Below are positions 6,836-13,629 of a stretch of 18,237 bases of DNA, piece after piece; within the stretch, counting starts at the first letter, position 1; the number at the start of each line of letters is the position of its first letter. A model generated the notes under the pieces. The model saw only the letters and a list, made by a program, of their open reading frames with translations, was not told where the DNA came from and ran no database searches. Where the stretch lies: positions 1 to 18,237 of the forward strand of contig CALCKS010000292.1 of the NCBI GenBank assembly GCA_937965895.1, read 5' to 3'. The stretch is from an uncultured Campylobacter sp. (GTDB lineage: Bacteria > Campylobacterota > Campylobacteria > Campylobacterales > Campylobacteraceae). The translations under genes and the position numbers were made by a program.

Positions 6836-7279
6836 TTAGCCTTTAAGCATGCTTAGCGCTTTTAAAGTAGCGCGAACGACGTTTGCCGAGTTGTTTGAGC
6901 CAAGCGATTTTGTTAGGATGTCCTTGATGCCCGCAAGCTCCAAAATAGGACGAGCGCTACCGCCCGCGATCACGCCCGTACCTTCGCTAGCAGGGCGAAG
7001 TAAAACGCGGCTAGCGTTAAATTTAACCTCTACGTCGTGAGGTATAGTCGAGCCTTTTCTTTTTACCTCTATGATATTTTTAAACGCGTCGTCGACGGCT
7101 TTTCTCATAGCGTCCGGCACCTCTTTTGCTTTACCGAAGCCAAAGCCCACTAGGCCGTTTCTGTTTCCTACTACGACAAGAGCCGTAAATCTAAATCTAC
7201 GACCGCCTTTTACGACCTTTGTAACGCGGCCGATATCAACCATTACTTCTTCGAATTCTTCTCTGTTATATTTTTCCAT
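6836..7279 (-). CDS. rpsE: 30S ribosomal protein S5
   Basis: S5 lies at the mRNA entry tunnel and affects decoding accuracy. The 147-residue protein has the N-terminal double-stranded-RNA-binding fold (REEFEEVMVDIGRVTKVVKGGRRFRFTALVVVGNRNGLVGFGFGKA in pieces along residues 6-52) and the C-terminal domain with LLRPASEGTGVIAGG and SLGSNNSANVVRAT. It is slightly shorter at the N terminus than E. coli S5 (about 166 residues), as usual for this group. It lies between rplR and rplO. Confidence 0.98.
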   Translation of the reverse strand: MEKYNREEFEEVMVDIGRVTKVVKGGRRFRFTALVVVGNRNGLVGFGFGKAKEVPDAMRKAVDDAFKNIIEVKRKGSTIPHDVEVKFNASRVLLRPASEGTGVIAGGSARPILELAGIKDILTKSLGSNNSANVVRATLKALSMLKG

Positions 7280-7290
7280 AGCGATTTTCC

Positions 7291-7647
7291 TTATAGTTTG
7301 ATACCGTTTTCACGTAATGCGTCTGCAAAAGCCGCTATCACACCGTGATACAAATAGCCGTTTCTGTCGAATAATGCCGTTTCTATTTTTTTAGCTTTTA
7401 GAGTTTTTGCAAATTCTTTAGCCAAAGTTACGGCGCCTTCTTTGTTTGCTTTTACGCCTAGTTTTCTGCCGTCAGCTGCCGCTATAGTTACGGCTGCTAC
7501 GTCGTCGATAGCTTGGACGTAAAGAGTTCTGTTTGATTTGAAGATAGAAATTCTAGGCAATACCGCAGTGCCGGAAATTTTGGCTCTGATTCTTCTTTTT
7601 CTCTTGATTCTAAGAGCGAGTTTTCTTTTTAATACATTTGCTGTCAT
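7291..7647 (-). CDS. rplR: 50S ribosomal protein L18
   Basis: L18 binds 5S rRNA together with L5 in the central protuberance. The 118-residue protein has a basic N terminus (KRKLALRIKRKRRIRAKISG), then PRISIFKSNRTLYVQAIDD and the C-terminal AKTLKAKKIETALFDRNGYLYHGVIAAFADALRENG, which are typical of the family. Length is normal. It is eleven bases before rpsE and ten behind rplF. Confidence 0.98.
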   Translation of the reverse strand: MTANVLKRKLALRIKRKRRIRAKISGTAVLPRISIFKSNRTLYVQAIDDVAAVTIAAADGRKLGVKANKEGAVTLAKEFAKTLKAKKIETALFDRNGYLYHGVIAAFADALRENGIKL

Positions 7648-7657
7648 TATCTATCCC

Positions 7658-8194
7658 TTACTTCTTAGATGTCTTACCGGCTTTGCGGATGATGCGCTCT
7701 TCTACGTATTTAACGCCTTTGCCCTTATACGGTTCAGGCGGTCTATACGCCCTGACTTGAGCCGCGATCTGACCGACCACTTGCTTATCGTCGCCTTTAA
7801 TAGTGATGATGTTTTTCTCTACGCTGATTTCAACGCCTTTTGGCACTTCGTGATTTATCGGATGAGAAAATCCTAAAGTAAGCTCAAGTACTTGGCCTTT
7901 AGCAGCGGCTTTGTAACCGACGCCGTTGATCTCAAGCTGGCGAACAAAACCTTTTGTGATGCCGATGACGATATTGTTTGCAAGCGCTCTATAAGTGCCC
8001 CAGTAGGCTCTATCTTGTCTCTCGTCGCTCTTTGGAGAAAATACTATGTGAGCATCTTCGATTTTGACATCTACGTGCCCCTTTGTGTCAAGCTCTTTTA
8101 AATGAGCGCCTTTTTTAAATTTAAGGACGTTGCCTTCTACGCTGACTTCTACTCCGCTTGGAATAGCTATCGGCTGTTTTCCTATACGTGACAT
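7658..8194 (-). CDS. rplF: 50S ribosomal protein L6
   Basis: L6 is near the factor-binding site of the large subunit. The 178-residue protein starts MSRIGKQPIAIPSGVEV and ends with the highly conserved YRPPEPYKGKGVKYVEERIIRKAGKT, which places the stop securely. Length is normal. AAAGGA is seven bases upstream of the ATG. Unusually, rplF does not follow rpsH directly: 385 bases with a hairpin, a promoter and a long leader separate them, so rplF appears to begin its own transcription unit rplF-rplR-rpsE-rplO-secY-map. Confidence 0.98.
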   Translation of the reverse strand: MSRIGKQPIAIPSGVEVSVEGNVLKFKKGAHLKELDTKGHVDVKIEDAHIVFSPKSDERQDRAYWGTYRALANNIVIGITKGFVRQLEINGVGYKAAAKGQVLELTLGFSHPINHEVPKGVEISVEKNIITIKGDDKQVVGQIAAQVRAYRPPEPYKGKGVKYVEERIIRKAGKTSKK

Positions 8195-8206
8195 TTTTTT
8201 CCTTTT

Positions 8207-8299
8207 TTACTTGTCTAGGGTATGTCTACTTTTACGAATGGATACCGCAATACCATAAAAATAGAAATGAATCGAAGCGATAAAAACCGCTTCAAACAC
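8207..8299 (-). CDS. Possible 30-codon leader peptide before rplF
   Basis: A GTG-started frame encodes 30 residues (VFEAVFIASIHFYFYGIAVS then IRKSRHTLDK) and stops 12 bases before the rplF ATG. It reads like a short hydrophobic helix followed by basic residues. The frame stays open upstream for 13 more codons without a usual start. The ribosome binding site is weak (GAGAAAA). It may be chance in an AT-rich leader; no family is recognised. Confidence 0.2.
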   Translation of the reverse strand: MFEAVFIASIHFYFYGIAVSIRKSRHTLDK

Positions 8300-8500
8300 T
8301 TTAATTTTCTCGTCAAATTTGACTAGTCTTTTTTGGATTTATTTCCTAAAATTTGGCGTCAAATTTGATATCGTCGTTTTTAAATTTAGCTTTGGCAAAT
8401 TTGGGTAAATTTGCATATCGAGCTAAATTCGGGAAGCTTTTTAAATTTAAACTTCCGATTTTAAATTTTAGAAATTTGACGGCGAAAATTTTTCGTAAAT

Positions 8501-8530
8501 TTTATAAACTACAAAAAGATGCCTAGTCAA
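8501..8530 (-). promoter_or_regulatory. Sigma70-type promoter for the rplF-map unit
   Basis: On the minus strand TTGACT (8525-8530) is followed after 18 bases by TATAAA (8501-8506), close to the sigma70 consensus. The predicted transcript starts near 8494 and has a leader of about 300 bases before rplF. It lies directly behind the rpsH hairpin, which fits a terminator-promoter boundary. Confidence 0.6.
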
Positions 8531-8548
8531 ATTTCATTTCAAAGTAAT

Positions 8549-8575
8549 CTAAAACGCTACCTCGTAGCGTTTTAG
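8549..8575. terminator. 12-bp hairpin behind rpsH, likely terminator
   Basis: Arms CTAAAACGCTAC (8549-8560) and GTAGCGTTTTAG (8564-8575) are perfectly complementary around a 3-base loop, five bases behind the rpsH stop. The T-run needed for intrinsic termination lies partly inside the stem on the minus strand (GCGTTTTAG, then ATTACTTTG), so termination may be partial. It could equally serve as a 3' stabilising stem. Confidence 0.6.
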
Positions 8576-8579
8576 ACAA

Positions 8580-8975
8580 TTACCACACAGAGCAGAGGAT
8601 TTCGCCGCCTACGCCAGCTTTGTGAGCGTCTTCGTTGCTTAAAACGCCTTTGCTGGTGCTAACGATGATCGTTCCGTAGCCGTTTTTAAATCTCTTGATC
8701 TCGTCTTTTCCCTTATAAACGCGGCGGCCCGGGCTTGATACGCGCTTAAGCTCGTTAATCACGCTTCTGCCGTGCTCGTCGTATTTTAGAACTACGTTTA
8801 TAAATTTCTTTTTATCTTCTTCTACGACGTTGTAGCTCTCGATATAGCTTTTAGCCGCAAGGATAGATAAAGTAGCCTCGACGACGTTTGAATGAAGAAG
8901 CTTTGTAGTTTCAAGTCTTCTCATTGCGGCGTTTCTAATGCGAGTTAGTCCGTCTGAAATTAAGTCGTTTAACAT
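8580..8975 (-). CDS. rpsH: 30S ribosomal protein S8
   Basis: S8 binds helix 21 of 16S rRNA early in assembly and is the translational repressor of the spc operon in E. coli. The 131-residue protein starts MLNDLISDGLTRIRNAAMRR and ends with the conserved GTIIVSTSKGVLSNEDAHKAGVGGEILCSVW. The SSPGRRVY motif is also present. Length is normal. It follows rpsN by nine bases and is followed by a hairpin, so it seems to close the first transcription unit. Confidence 0.98.
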   Translation of the reverse strand: MLNDLISDGLTRIRNAAMRRLETTKLLHSNVVEATLSILAAKSYIESYNVVEEDKKKFINVVLKYDEHGRSVINELKRVSSPGRRVYKGKDEIKRFKNGYGTIIVSTSKGVLSNEDAHKAGVGGEILCSVW

Positions 8976-8984
8976 TTCTCTTCC

Positions 8985-9170
8985 TTACCAGCTTGCTTTT
9001 TTTAGACCCGGGATTAGTCCCTCGTTAGCCATTTTTCTTAGGCATACGCGGCAAATTCCAAAATCTTTATAAACCGAATGCGGGCGTCCGCAAATTTGGC
9101 ATCTCGTATAGCCGCGAACCGTAAATTTAGGCTTTCTGGCAGCCTTTGCTATCATTGATTTTTTCGCCAT
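8985..9170 (-). CDS. rpsN: 30S ribosomal protein S14, zinc-binding type
   Basis: This 61-residue S14 is the short zinc form (S14 type Z). It reads MAKKSMIAKAARKPKFTVRG and then the ligand pattern CQICGRPHSVYKDFGICRVC, i.e. C-x2-C-x12-C-x2-C, ending GLIPGLKKASW. I chose the ATG at 9170 rather than an in-frame start at 9209: it matches the family N terminus, has AAAGGAAAG just upstream, and avoids a 38-base overlap with rplE. It lies one base behind the rplE stop. Confidence 0.97.
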   Translation of the reverse strand: MAKKSMIAKAARKPKFTVRGYTRCQICGRPHSVYKDFGICRVCLRKMANEGLIPGLKKASW

Positions 9171-9171
9171 A

Positions 9172-9717
9172 TTACTTTCCTTTCGCAAACGGCAAACCAA
9201 ATAGCTCAAGCAATTTGAATGCCTCTTTGTCGCTGTTTGTCGTCGTGACTATAACTATATTCATACCGTGAGTGCGTAAAATCTTATCGTACTCGACCTC
9301 TGGGAACATTAGCTGCTCGTCAAGGCCGAAGTTGTAGTTTCCACGTCCGTCAAAGCCGTCTTTTGGAAGACCTCTAAAGTCTTTAACTCTCGGTAGAGCA
9401 ATAGAGATTAGTTTGTCTAAAAACGCAAACATATTCTCTTTTCTAAGCGTTACTTTTACGCCGACAGGAAATCCCTCGCGCACTTTAAAGCCCGCGACCG
9501 ATTTTTTAGCATCGGTAACTACGGCTTTTTGTCCTGCGATTAGCGAAATAGTATCGGCGATGTTTTGAAGTTGCTTTTGATCTTTAGCCGATTCGCCAGC
9601 GCCTACGCTTATCACGATCTTTTCGATCGCAGGGATTAGCATAGGATTTTTGATGTCGAATTCTTTAGCCAAAGCAGGCTTTACGACCTCATTGTATTTA
9701 GCTTTTAATCTATTCAT
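9172..9717 (-). CDS. rplE: 50S ribosomal protein L5
   Basis: L5 binds 5S rRNA and forms the intersubunit bridge with S13. The 181-residue protein has the typical N terminus (LKAKYNEVVKPALAKEFDIKNPM), KKSVAGFKVREGFPVGVKVTLR in the central part and LPRVKDFRGLPKDGFDGRGNY in the C-terminal half. Length is normal. The start is two bases behind the rplX stop (TGAAAATG), and the rpsN ribosome binding site lies within its last codons. Confidence 0.98.
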   Translation of the reverse strand: MNRLKAKYNEVVKPALAKEFDIKNPMLIPAIEKIVISVGAGESAKDQKQLQNIADTISLIAGQKAVVTDAKKSVAGFKVREGFPVGVKVTLRKENMFAFLDKLISIALPRVKDFRGLPKDGFDGRGNYNFGLDEQLMFPEVEYDKILRTHGMNIVIVTTTNSDKEAFKLLELFGLPFAKGK

Positions 9718-9719
9718 TT

Positions 9720-9956
9720 TCAGCCCTCAACTTTTGCAACATTTGAGATATCAATAGGCATCTCTTTATTGATAAAGCCGCCGTTTGGGGTCTTTTCGCT
9801 AGGTTTTATAGCTTTTTTAGCTACCTTGCAGCCCTCGACGATGACTTGTCCTTTTTTGGCTAGGACGGATAAAATTTTACCTGTTTTACCTTTGTCGTCG
9901 CCTGCGATGATCTTAACGGTATCGCCTTTTTTTACTTTAAATTTAACGTTAGCCAT
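9720..9956 (-). CDS. rplX: 50S ribosomal protein L24
   Basis: L24 starts assembly of the large subunit at the 5' end of 23S rRNA. The 78-residue protein has a KOW motif near the N terminus (KKGDTVKIIAGDDKGKTGKI), then VIVEGCKVAKKAIKPS and the C-terminal MPIDISNVAKVEG. It is shorter than E. coli L24 (about 104 residues), which ends after an extra C-terminal segment; the short form is common in Campylobacter. The start overlaps the rplN stop as TAATG. Confidence 0.97.
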   Translation of the reverse strand: MANVKFKVKKGDTVKIIAGDDKGKTGKILSVLAKKGQVIVEGCKVAKKAIKPSEKTPNGGFINKEMPIDISNVAKVEG

Positions 9957-10324
9957 TATAACACCTCCGGAGCAAGCGAAACGATTTTCATAAAGTTAGC
10001 GTATCTAACCTCACGGCCGACCGGTCCAAAGATACGAGTACCGATAGGCTCGCGTTTGTTATCCAAGATGACGGCTGCGTTTTCGTCGAAGCGGATTAGC
10101 GAGCCGTTATCTCTTTGAACCTCTTTTTTAGTTCTAACGACGACTGCTTTTACCACTTGACCTTTTTTGATCTTACCGTTTGGAAGCGCCTTTTTGACCG
10201 AGCAGATGATAACGTCGCCAAGCGTCGCGTATCTTCTCTTGCTGCCGCCCAAAACTTTAATGCACATTAGCTCTTTCGCACCGCTATTATCGGCGACCGT
10301 AAGCCTCGTAAAAGATTGTATCAT
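9956..10324 (-). CDS. rplN: 50S ribosomal protein L14
   Basis: L14 is at the subunit interface near the factor-binding region. The 122-residue protein starts MIQSFTRLTVADNSGAKELM and contains RRYATLGDVIICSVKKA, the conserved IRFDENAAVILDNKREPIGTRIFGPV, and ends in MKIVSLAPEVL. Length is exactly that of the family. It overlaps the stop of rpsQ and the start of rplX by one base each (TAATG), so the three are translationally coupled. Confidence 0.98.
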   Translation of the reverse strand: MIQSFTRLTVADNSGAKELMCIKVLGGSKRRYATLGDVIICSVKKALPNGKIKKGQVVKAVVVRTKKEVQRDNGSLIRFDENAAVILDNKREPIGTRIFGPVGREVRYANFMKIVSLAPEVL

Positions 10325-10575
10325 TACTCAACCCCCGTCGCTAAAATAGTCTTTAAGCGGAAAGATTTTCTCGCGCTTAGCGGTCTGCATTCGATAGCTA
10401 CGACCGTATCGCCCGCTTTTGTTTCGTTCTTTTCGTCGTGAATCATATATTTTTTAAAGCGTTTTACGAATTTGTGGTATCTTGGGTGCATAACGCGTCT
10501 CTCAACCAAAATCGTAGCCGTCTTATCGCCGGCCTTTTGTAAAACGACACCTTGAATTTCTCTTTTTAATGCCAT
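10324..10575 (-). CDS. rpsQ: 30S ribosomal protein S17
   Basis: S17 binds the 5' domain of 16S rRNA with an OB fold. The 83-residue protein starts MALKREIQGVVLQKAGDKTATILVERRVMHPRYHKFVKRFKKYMIHDE in the family order (shown here in two runs: ALKREIQGVVLQ and HPRYHKFVKRFKKY) and ends in RPLSARKSFRLKTIL. Length is normal. Ten bases separate it from rpmC. Confidence 0.97.
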   Translation of the reverse strand: MALKREIQGVVLQKAGDKTATILVERRVMHPRYHKFVKRFKKYMIHDEKNETKAGDTVVAIECRPLSARKSFRLKTILATGVE

Positions 10576-10585
10576 TTCTCACCCC

Positions 10586-10771
10586 TTACTTTGAAGCGCT
10601 AATTGCAGTGTTGATTTGCGCTATTTCCTTGCGGACGGCGCTAATCTCGTTAGGGTTGCTTAGCTGCATAGTTTTTAGCTTTTGTCTTAAAGTAAATAAA
10701 AGCACCTTTTTCTCTTTCAATAACGCGTTAAGTTCTGCAACGCTTTTGTCTTTAATATCAGTATATTTCAT
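10586..10771 (-). CDS. rpmC: 50S ribosomal protein L29
   Basis: L29 is a two-helix protein at the peptide exit tunnel, part of the docking site for trigger factor and SRP. The protein is 61 residues when started at the ATG at 10771 (MKYTDIKDKSVAELNALLKE), which matches the family N terminus; an in-frame GTG two codons upstream is possible. The hydrophobic heptads and KKVLLFTLRQKLKTMQLSN are characteristic. The start overlaps the end of rplP by 14 bases, so translation is coupled. The ribosome binding site is weak (GAGAG). Confidence 0.96.
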   Translation of the reverse strand: MKYTDIKDKSVAELNALLKEKKVLLFTLRQKLKTMQLSNPNEISAVRKEIAQINTAISASK

Positions 10772-11183
10772 TTTCACTCTCTCGCGTTACGATTTTAGTC
10801 TTAAACGGAAGTTTGTGGATCGCTAGAGTTAGAGCTTCGCGCGCTAGTTCCTCATCTACGCCCGCCATTTCGACTATTATACGACCTGGTTTTATATTCA
10901 TAACCCACTCTTCGACTCCGGCTTTACCTTTACCCATACGAGTTTGTAGAGGTTTTTTAGTTAACGGCTTATCTGGGAAAACTCTGATCCAAGTTTTAGC
11001 CTGGCGTTTTACGTGGCGGGTTAGAGCCACACGAGCCGCTTCGATCTGGCGCGAATTTACGCGGCCCGCTTCTACGGCTTTTATTCCGATCTCGCCCATA
11101 GCAAGATCGGCGCCGCGAGTAGCTTTACCGCGGTTTCTGCCTTTCATCTGTTTGCGAAATTTAGTTCGTTTTGGCATCAACAT
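10758..11183 (-). CDS. rplP: 50S ribosomal protein L16
   Basis: L16 lies near the A site and the elbow of tRNA. The 141-residue protein starts MLMPKRTKFRKQMKGRNRGK and has the conserved TRHVKRQAKTWIRVFPDKPL, TRMGKGKAGVEEWV and NIKPGRIIVEMAG stretches, with the C-terminal FKTKIVTRESENEIY. The extra MLM before PKRTK is shared by related proteins in my memory, so I kept the first ATG. It starts two bases behind rpsC. Confidence 0.98.
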   Translation of the reverse strand: MLMPKRTKFRKQMKGRNRGKATRGADLAMGEIGIKAVEAGRVNSRQIEAARVALTRHVKRQAKTWIRVFPDKPLTKKPLQTRMGKGKAGVEEWVMNIKPGRIIVEMAGVDEELAREALTLAIHKLPFKTKIVTRESENEIY

Positions 11184-11185
11184 GA

Positions 11186-11887
11186 TTATTTACCTCTTCT
11201 TGCTCTGCGCGGTTTTTTATCGGCTTTTTCTTCTTCGTTCTTTTCAGGTTGAACGCCTTTTTGAAGAACCTCGCCTTTAAATATCCACACTTTTATACCT
11301 ATGTTTCCATAAGTCGTATGCGCTTCGGCAACGCCGTAATCGATCTTAGCTCTTAGAGTGTGAAGCGGAACGCGACCCTCCAAGTACCACTCTGTTCTAG
11401 CGATTTCCGCGCCACCAAGACGTCCAGCGACTGAAATTTTGATACCTTTAGCGCCTGATTTTTGAGCGCCTTGGATAACTTTTTTCATCGCACGTCTAAA
11501 TGCAACGCGTTTTTCAAGCTGCATAGCTACGTTTTCTGCAGCTAGCTGAGCCGAAGCTTGAGCTTTTCTTTCTTCTTTGATATTTACGTTTACTTCTTTG
11601 TTGATCAGCTTTTGGATATCCTCTTTAAGCTTCTCTACGTCAGAGCCCTTTTTGCCGATGATAATACCAGGGCGAGCTGCTACGACGGTTACGCGAATTT
11701 TCTTAGCCGTTCTCTCGATCAAAATTTGAGAAACGCCCGCGTAGTAAAGTTTCTTTTTCAAGAAAGCGCGAATTTTGTAGTCTTCGCCGATATTTTCAGC
11801 CAAAGTTCCTTTAGCAGGAAACCATCTTGACTCCCAGTTGCGGTTTATTCCTAGTCTTAGCCCTATCGGATTTACTTTCTGACCCAT
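11186..11887 (-). CDS. rpsC: 30S ribosomal protein S3
   Basis: S3 forms part of the mRNA entry channel and helicase activity of the small subunit. The 233-residue protein starts MGQKVNPIGLRLGINRNWES. A KH domain follows, with the GxxG loop in VAARPGIIIGKKGSDVEKL (about residues 69-87), and the C-terminal domain includes GRLGGAEIARTEWYLEGRVPLHTLRA in two conserved runs. The tail is lysine/glutamate rich (KNEEEKADKKPRRARRGK). One base separates it from rplV. Confidence 0.98.
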   Translation of the reverse strand: MGQKVNPIGLRLGINRNWESRWFPAKGTLAENIGEDYKIRAFLKKKLYYAGVSQILIERTAKKIRVTVVAARPGIIIGKKGSDVEKLKEDIQKLINKEVNVNIKEERKAQASAQLAAENVAMQLEKRVAFRRAMKKVIQGAQKSGAKGIKISVAGRLGGAEIARTEWYLEGRVPLHTLRAKIDYGVAEAHTTYGNIGIKVWIFKGEVLQKGVQPEKNEEEKADKKPRRARRGK

Positions 11888-11888
11888 A

Positions 11889-12221
11889 TTACGCTTCCTT
11901 CTTTTCAGGTTTAGATACTTCTACTAAGATATGAGAAGTCGGTTTGCGGATTCTGCTTGCGCTTCCTCTCGCTCGCGGTCTAAATCTTTTTAATACTGGG
12001 CCCGCGTCTACGCGGCAGCTTGTCACAATAACCTCTTCAGGCTCGAATCCACCGTTAGCTACCGCCGAGCTGATAGCTGTAGCGATAAATTTGGCGCCGC
12101 GGTTTGGCATAAAGCTAAGGCTAGCTAGCGCAAATTCGGCGTTCATGCCTTGTACTTCTCTTGCGATTAGTCTGGCTTTAGTCGGAGATAATCTTACGAA
12201 TTTAATAATTGATTTGCTCAT
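11889..12221 (-). CDS. rplV: 50S ribosomal protein L22
   Basis: L22 lines the peptide exit tunnel with its beta-hairpin, where erythromycin-related mutations arise in other bacteria. The 110-residue protein begins SKSIIKFVRLSPTKARLIAR, the family N terminus, and ends with the hairpin segment RFRPRARGSASRIRKPTSHI and a short KEA tail. Length is normal. It lies nine bases behind rpsS. Confidence 0.98.
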   Translation of the reverse strand: MSKSIIKFVRLSPTKARLIAREVQGMNAEFALASLSFMPNRGAKFIATAISSAVANGGFEPEEVIVTSCRVDAGPVLKRFRPRARGSASRIRKPTSHILVEVSKPEKKEA

Positions 12222-12230
12222 CTTATCCCC

Positions 12231-12512
12231 TTACTTACCGATTTTCTTTTGCACTGAGCCTTTGTGACCCTTAAATGTGCGCGTAGGAGCAAATTCGCCT
12301 AGTTTATATCCGATGTGGTTTTCCGTAACGTATACTGGAATGAAACTCTTGCCGTTATGAACGTTAAACGTTAGGCCTATCATTTCAGGCACTATCGTGC
12401 TGCGTCTAGACCATGTTTTTATCGGCTTGTTATCGTTAGCTTTTTTAGCGGCAACGACTTTTTTCATTACATGCTCATCGACAAAAGGTCCTTTTTTGAG
12501 TGATCTTGCCAT
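12231..12512 (-). CDS. rpsS: 30S ribosomal protein S19
   Basis: S19 sits in the head of the small subunit and contacts S13 and the A-site finger. The 93-residue protein starts MARSLKKGPFVDEHVMKKV and contains KTWSRRSTIVPEMIGLTFNV and GYKLGEFAPTRTFKGH, all family signatures. Length is normal. It starts two bases behind the rplB stop. Confidence 0.98.
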   Translation of the reverse strand: MARSLKKGPFVDEHVMKKVVAAKKANDNKPIKTWSRRSTIVPEMIGLTFNVHNGKSFIPVYVTENHIGYKLGEFAPTRTFKGHKGSVQKKIGK

Positions 12513-12514
12513 CT

Positions 12515-13345
12515 CTATTTACCTTTCCTTCTTGAAATTATAAGCTTATCGCTAGCCTTCTTGCGGCGAGTCTTAGCACCTTTAGTCGGTTTACCCCATG
12601 GAGTAACAGGATGACGGCCAGAGTTTTTCTTGCCCTCACCACCGCCGTGCGGGTGATCTACTGGGTTCATCGCAGAACCGCGAGTTTGAGGACGGATACC
12701 TCTATGGCGATTACGTCCAGCTTTACCGATAGTTACGTTCGCCCAGTCTTCGTTACCTACTACGCCGATACTAGCCATGCACTCTGCGAGTACTTGTCTC
12801 ATCTCGCCGCTTGGCAAGCGAAGCATTACGTATTTTTCCTCTTTACCCATTAGCTGAGCGTAACCGCCGGCTGAACGAGCCATCTGAGCACCCTTGCCAG
12901 GTTTTAGCTCCACGTTGTGTACGATAGTACCAACAGGGATGTTTCTTAGTTTCATCGCGTTGCCAGGTTTTATGTCTAGACCTGCCTCGGCTGCTGCTAC
13001 GATATCGCCAACGTTTAGTCCGTTTGGTCTGATGATGTAGCGTTTTTCGCCATCTTTATAAGCGATAAGCGCGATGCGGCAGTTTCTGTTCGGATCGTAC
13101 TCGATAGCTTCGACTTTACCTTCGATACCAAATTTGCGGCGTTTAAAGTCGATGATTCTATAAAGTTTCTTCGCTCCGCCTTCTTTATGTCTAGAAGTTA
13201 TTCTACCATTGCTATTTCTACCGCCGCTTACAGGGATCTTTACAAGCAAGCTTCTCACGCTAGGTTTAGCAGTGATATCTTCGCTTGATAAGCCTGTCAT
13301 AAATCTGCGGCTAGGTGTATAAGGTTTATAGGTTTTTATCGCCAT
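12515..13345 (-). CDS. rplB: 50S ribosomal protein L2
   Basis: L2 is needed for subunit association and peptidyl transfer. The 276-residue protein starts MAIKTYKPYTPSRRFMTGLS and has GGRNSNGRITSRHKEGGAKK, the OB and SH3-like core (VGDIVAAAEAGLDIKPGNAM) and the very conserved C-terminal RGSAMNPVDHPHGGGEGK with the functionally important histidine. Length is normal. It begins one base behind rplW. Confidence 0.98.
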   Translation of the reverse strand: MAIKTYKPYTPSRRFMTGLSSEDITAKPSVRSLLVKIPVSGGRNSNGRITSRHKEGGAKKLYRIIDFKRRKFGIEGKVEAIEYDPNRNCRIALIAYKDGEKRYIIRPNGLNVGDIVAAAEAGLDIKPGNAMKLRNIPVGTIVHNVELKPGKGAQMARSAGGYAQLMGKEEKYVMLRLPSGEMRQVLAECMASIGVVGNEDWANVTIGKAGRNRHRGIRPQTRGSAMNPVDHPHGGGEGKKNSGRHPVTPWGKPTKGAKTRRKKASDKLIISRRKGK

Positions 13346-13346
13346 C

Positions 13347-13628
13347 TTACGCCTCCGTGTTTTCTAGGCTTGAGCCTTCAGGCAACTGAACGTAAAATTT
13401 CTTTATCTCGTTGCGTTGACCTTCTCTTCCTTTGAAACGCTTAACTTTTCCGTCGATTCTAAGCGAATTTACGCGAAGCGGCGTTACTCCAAAATATTCT
13501 TTCAAAATTTCTTTCAGCCTATTTTTAGTCATCTTAGGCGAAGTTTGTATAACGACCACGCCTTGCTCTTGAAGACCGAGAGTTTTTTCCGTATATAAAA
13601 TCGTTTTGATATCAGTTATATCTGCCAT
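13347..13628 (-). CDS. rplW: 50S ribosomal protein L23
   Basis: L23 at the tunnel exit is the main docking site of trigger factor and SRP. The 93-residue protein has the family wording YTEKTLGLQEQGVVVIQTSP, KNRLKEILKEYFGVTPLRVNSLRIDGKVKRFKGREG in order (KNRLKEILKEYFGV, then VNSLRIDGKVKRFKGR). Length is close to the norm. The start is one base behind the rplD stop and it is one base before rplB. Confidence 0.97.
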   Translation of the reverse strand: MADITDIKTILYTEKTLGLQEQGVVVIQTSPKMTKNRLKEILKEYFGVTPLRVNSLRIDGKVKRFKGREGQRNEIKKFYVQLPEGSSLENTEA

Positions 13629-13629
13629 T

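Larger units (their letters stand above)
8195..8548 (-). other. Long non-coding break inside the spc operon with structured leader of rplF
   Basis: No established gene lies here. In transcript order it holds a promoter (8501-8530), a hairpin at 8452-8458/8429-8436 (GGAAG/CTTCC core, one bulge), a perfect 8-bp hairpin GCAAATTT-ACCC-AAATTTGC (8414-8395), two TCAAATTTGA palindromes near 8313 and 8360, a 6-bp hairpin GAAGCG/CGCTTC (8293-8274), the possible small frame 8207-8299 and the rplF ribosome binding site. The region is far richer in AAATTT than the flanking genes. In the usual spc operon rpsH and rplF are only a few bases apart. Confidence 0.6.

Noticed and set aside
9171..9209. Longer S14 with 13 extra N-terminal residues
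   Set aside because: The extension (MSYLVCRLRKESN) is not family-like and overlaps rplE; the ATG at 9170 has a good ribosome binding site.
10813..11280. 155-codon plus-strand open frame across rplP and rpsC
   Set aside because: It is antisense to two certain ribosomal genes, and its wording is just the shadow of their codon bias.
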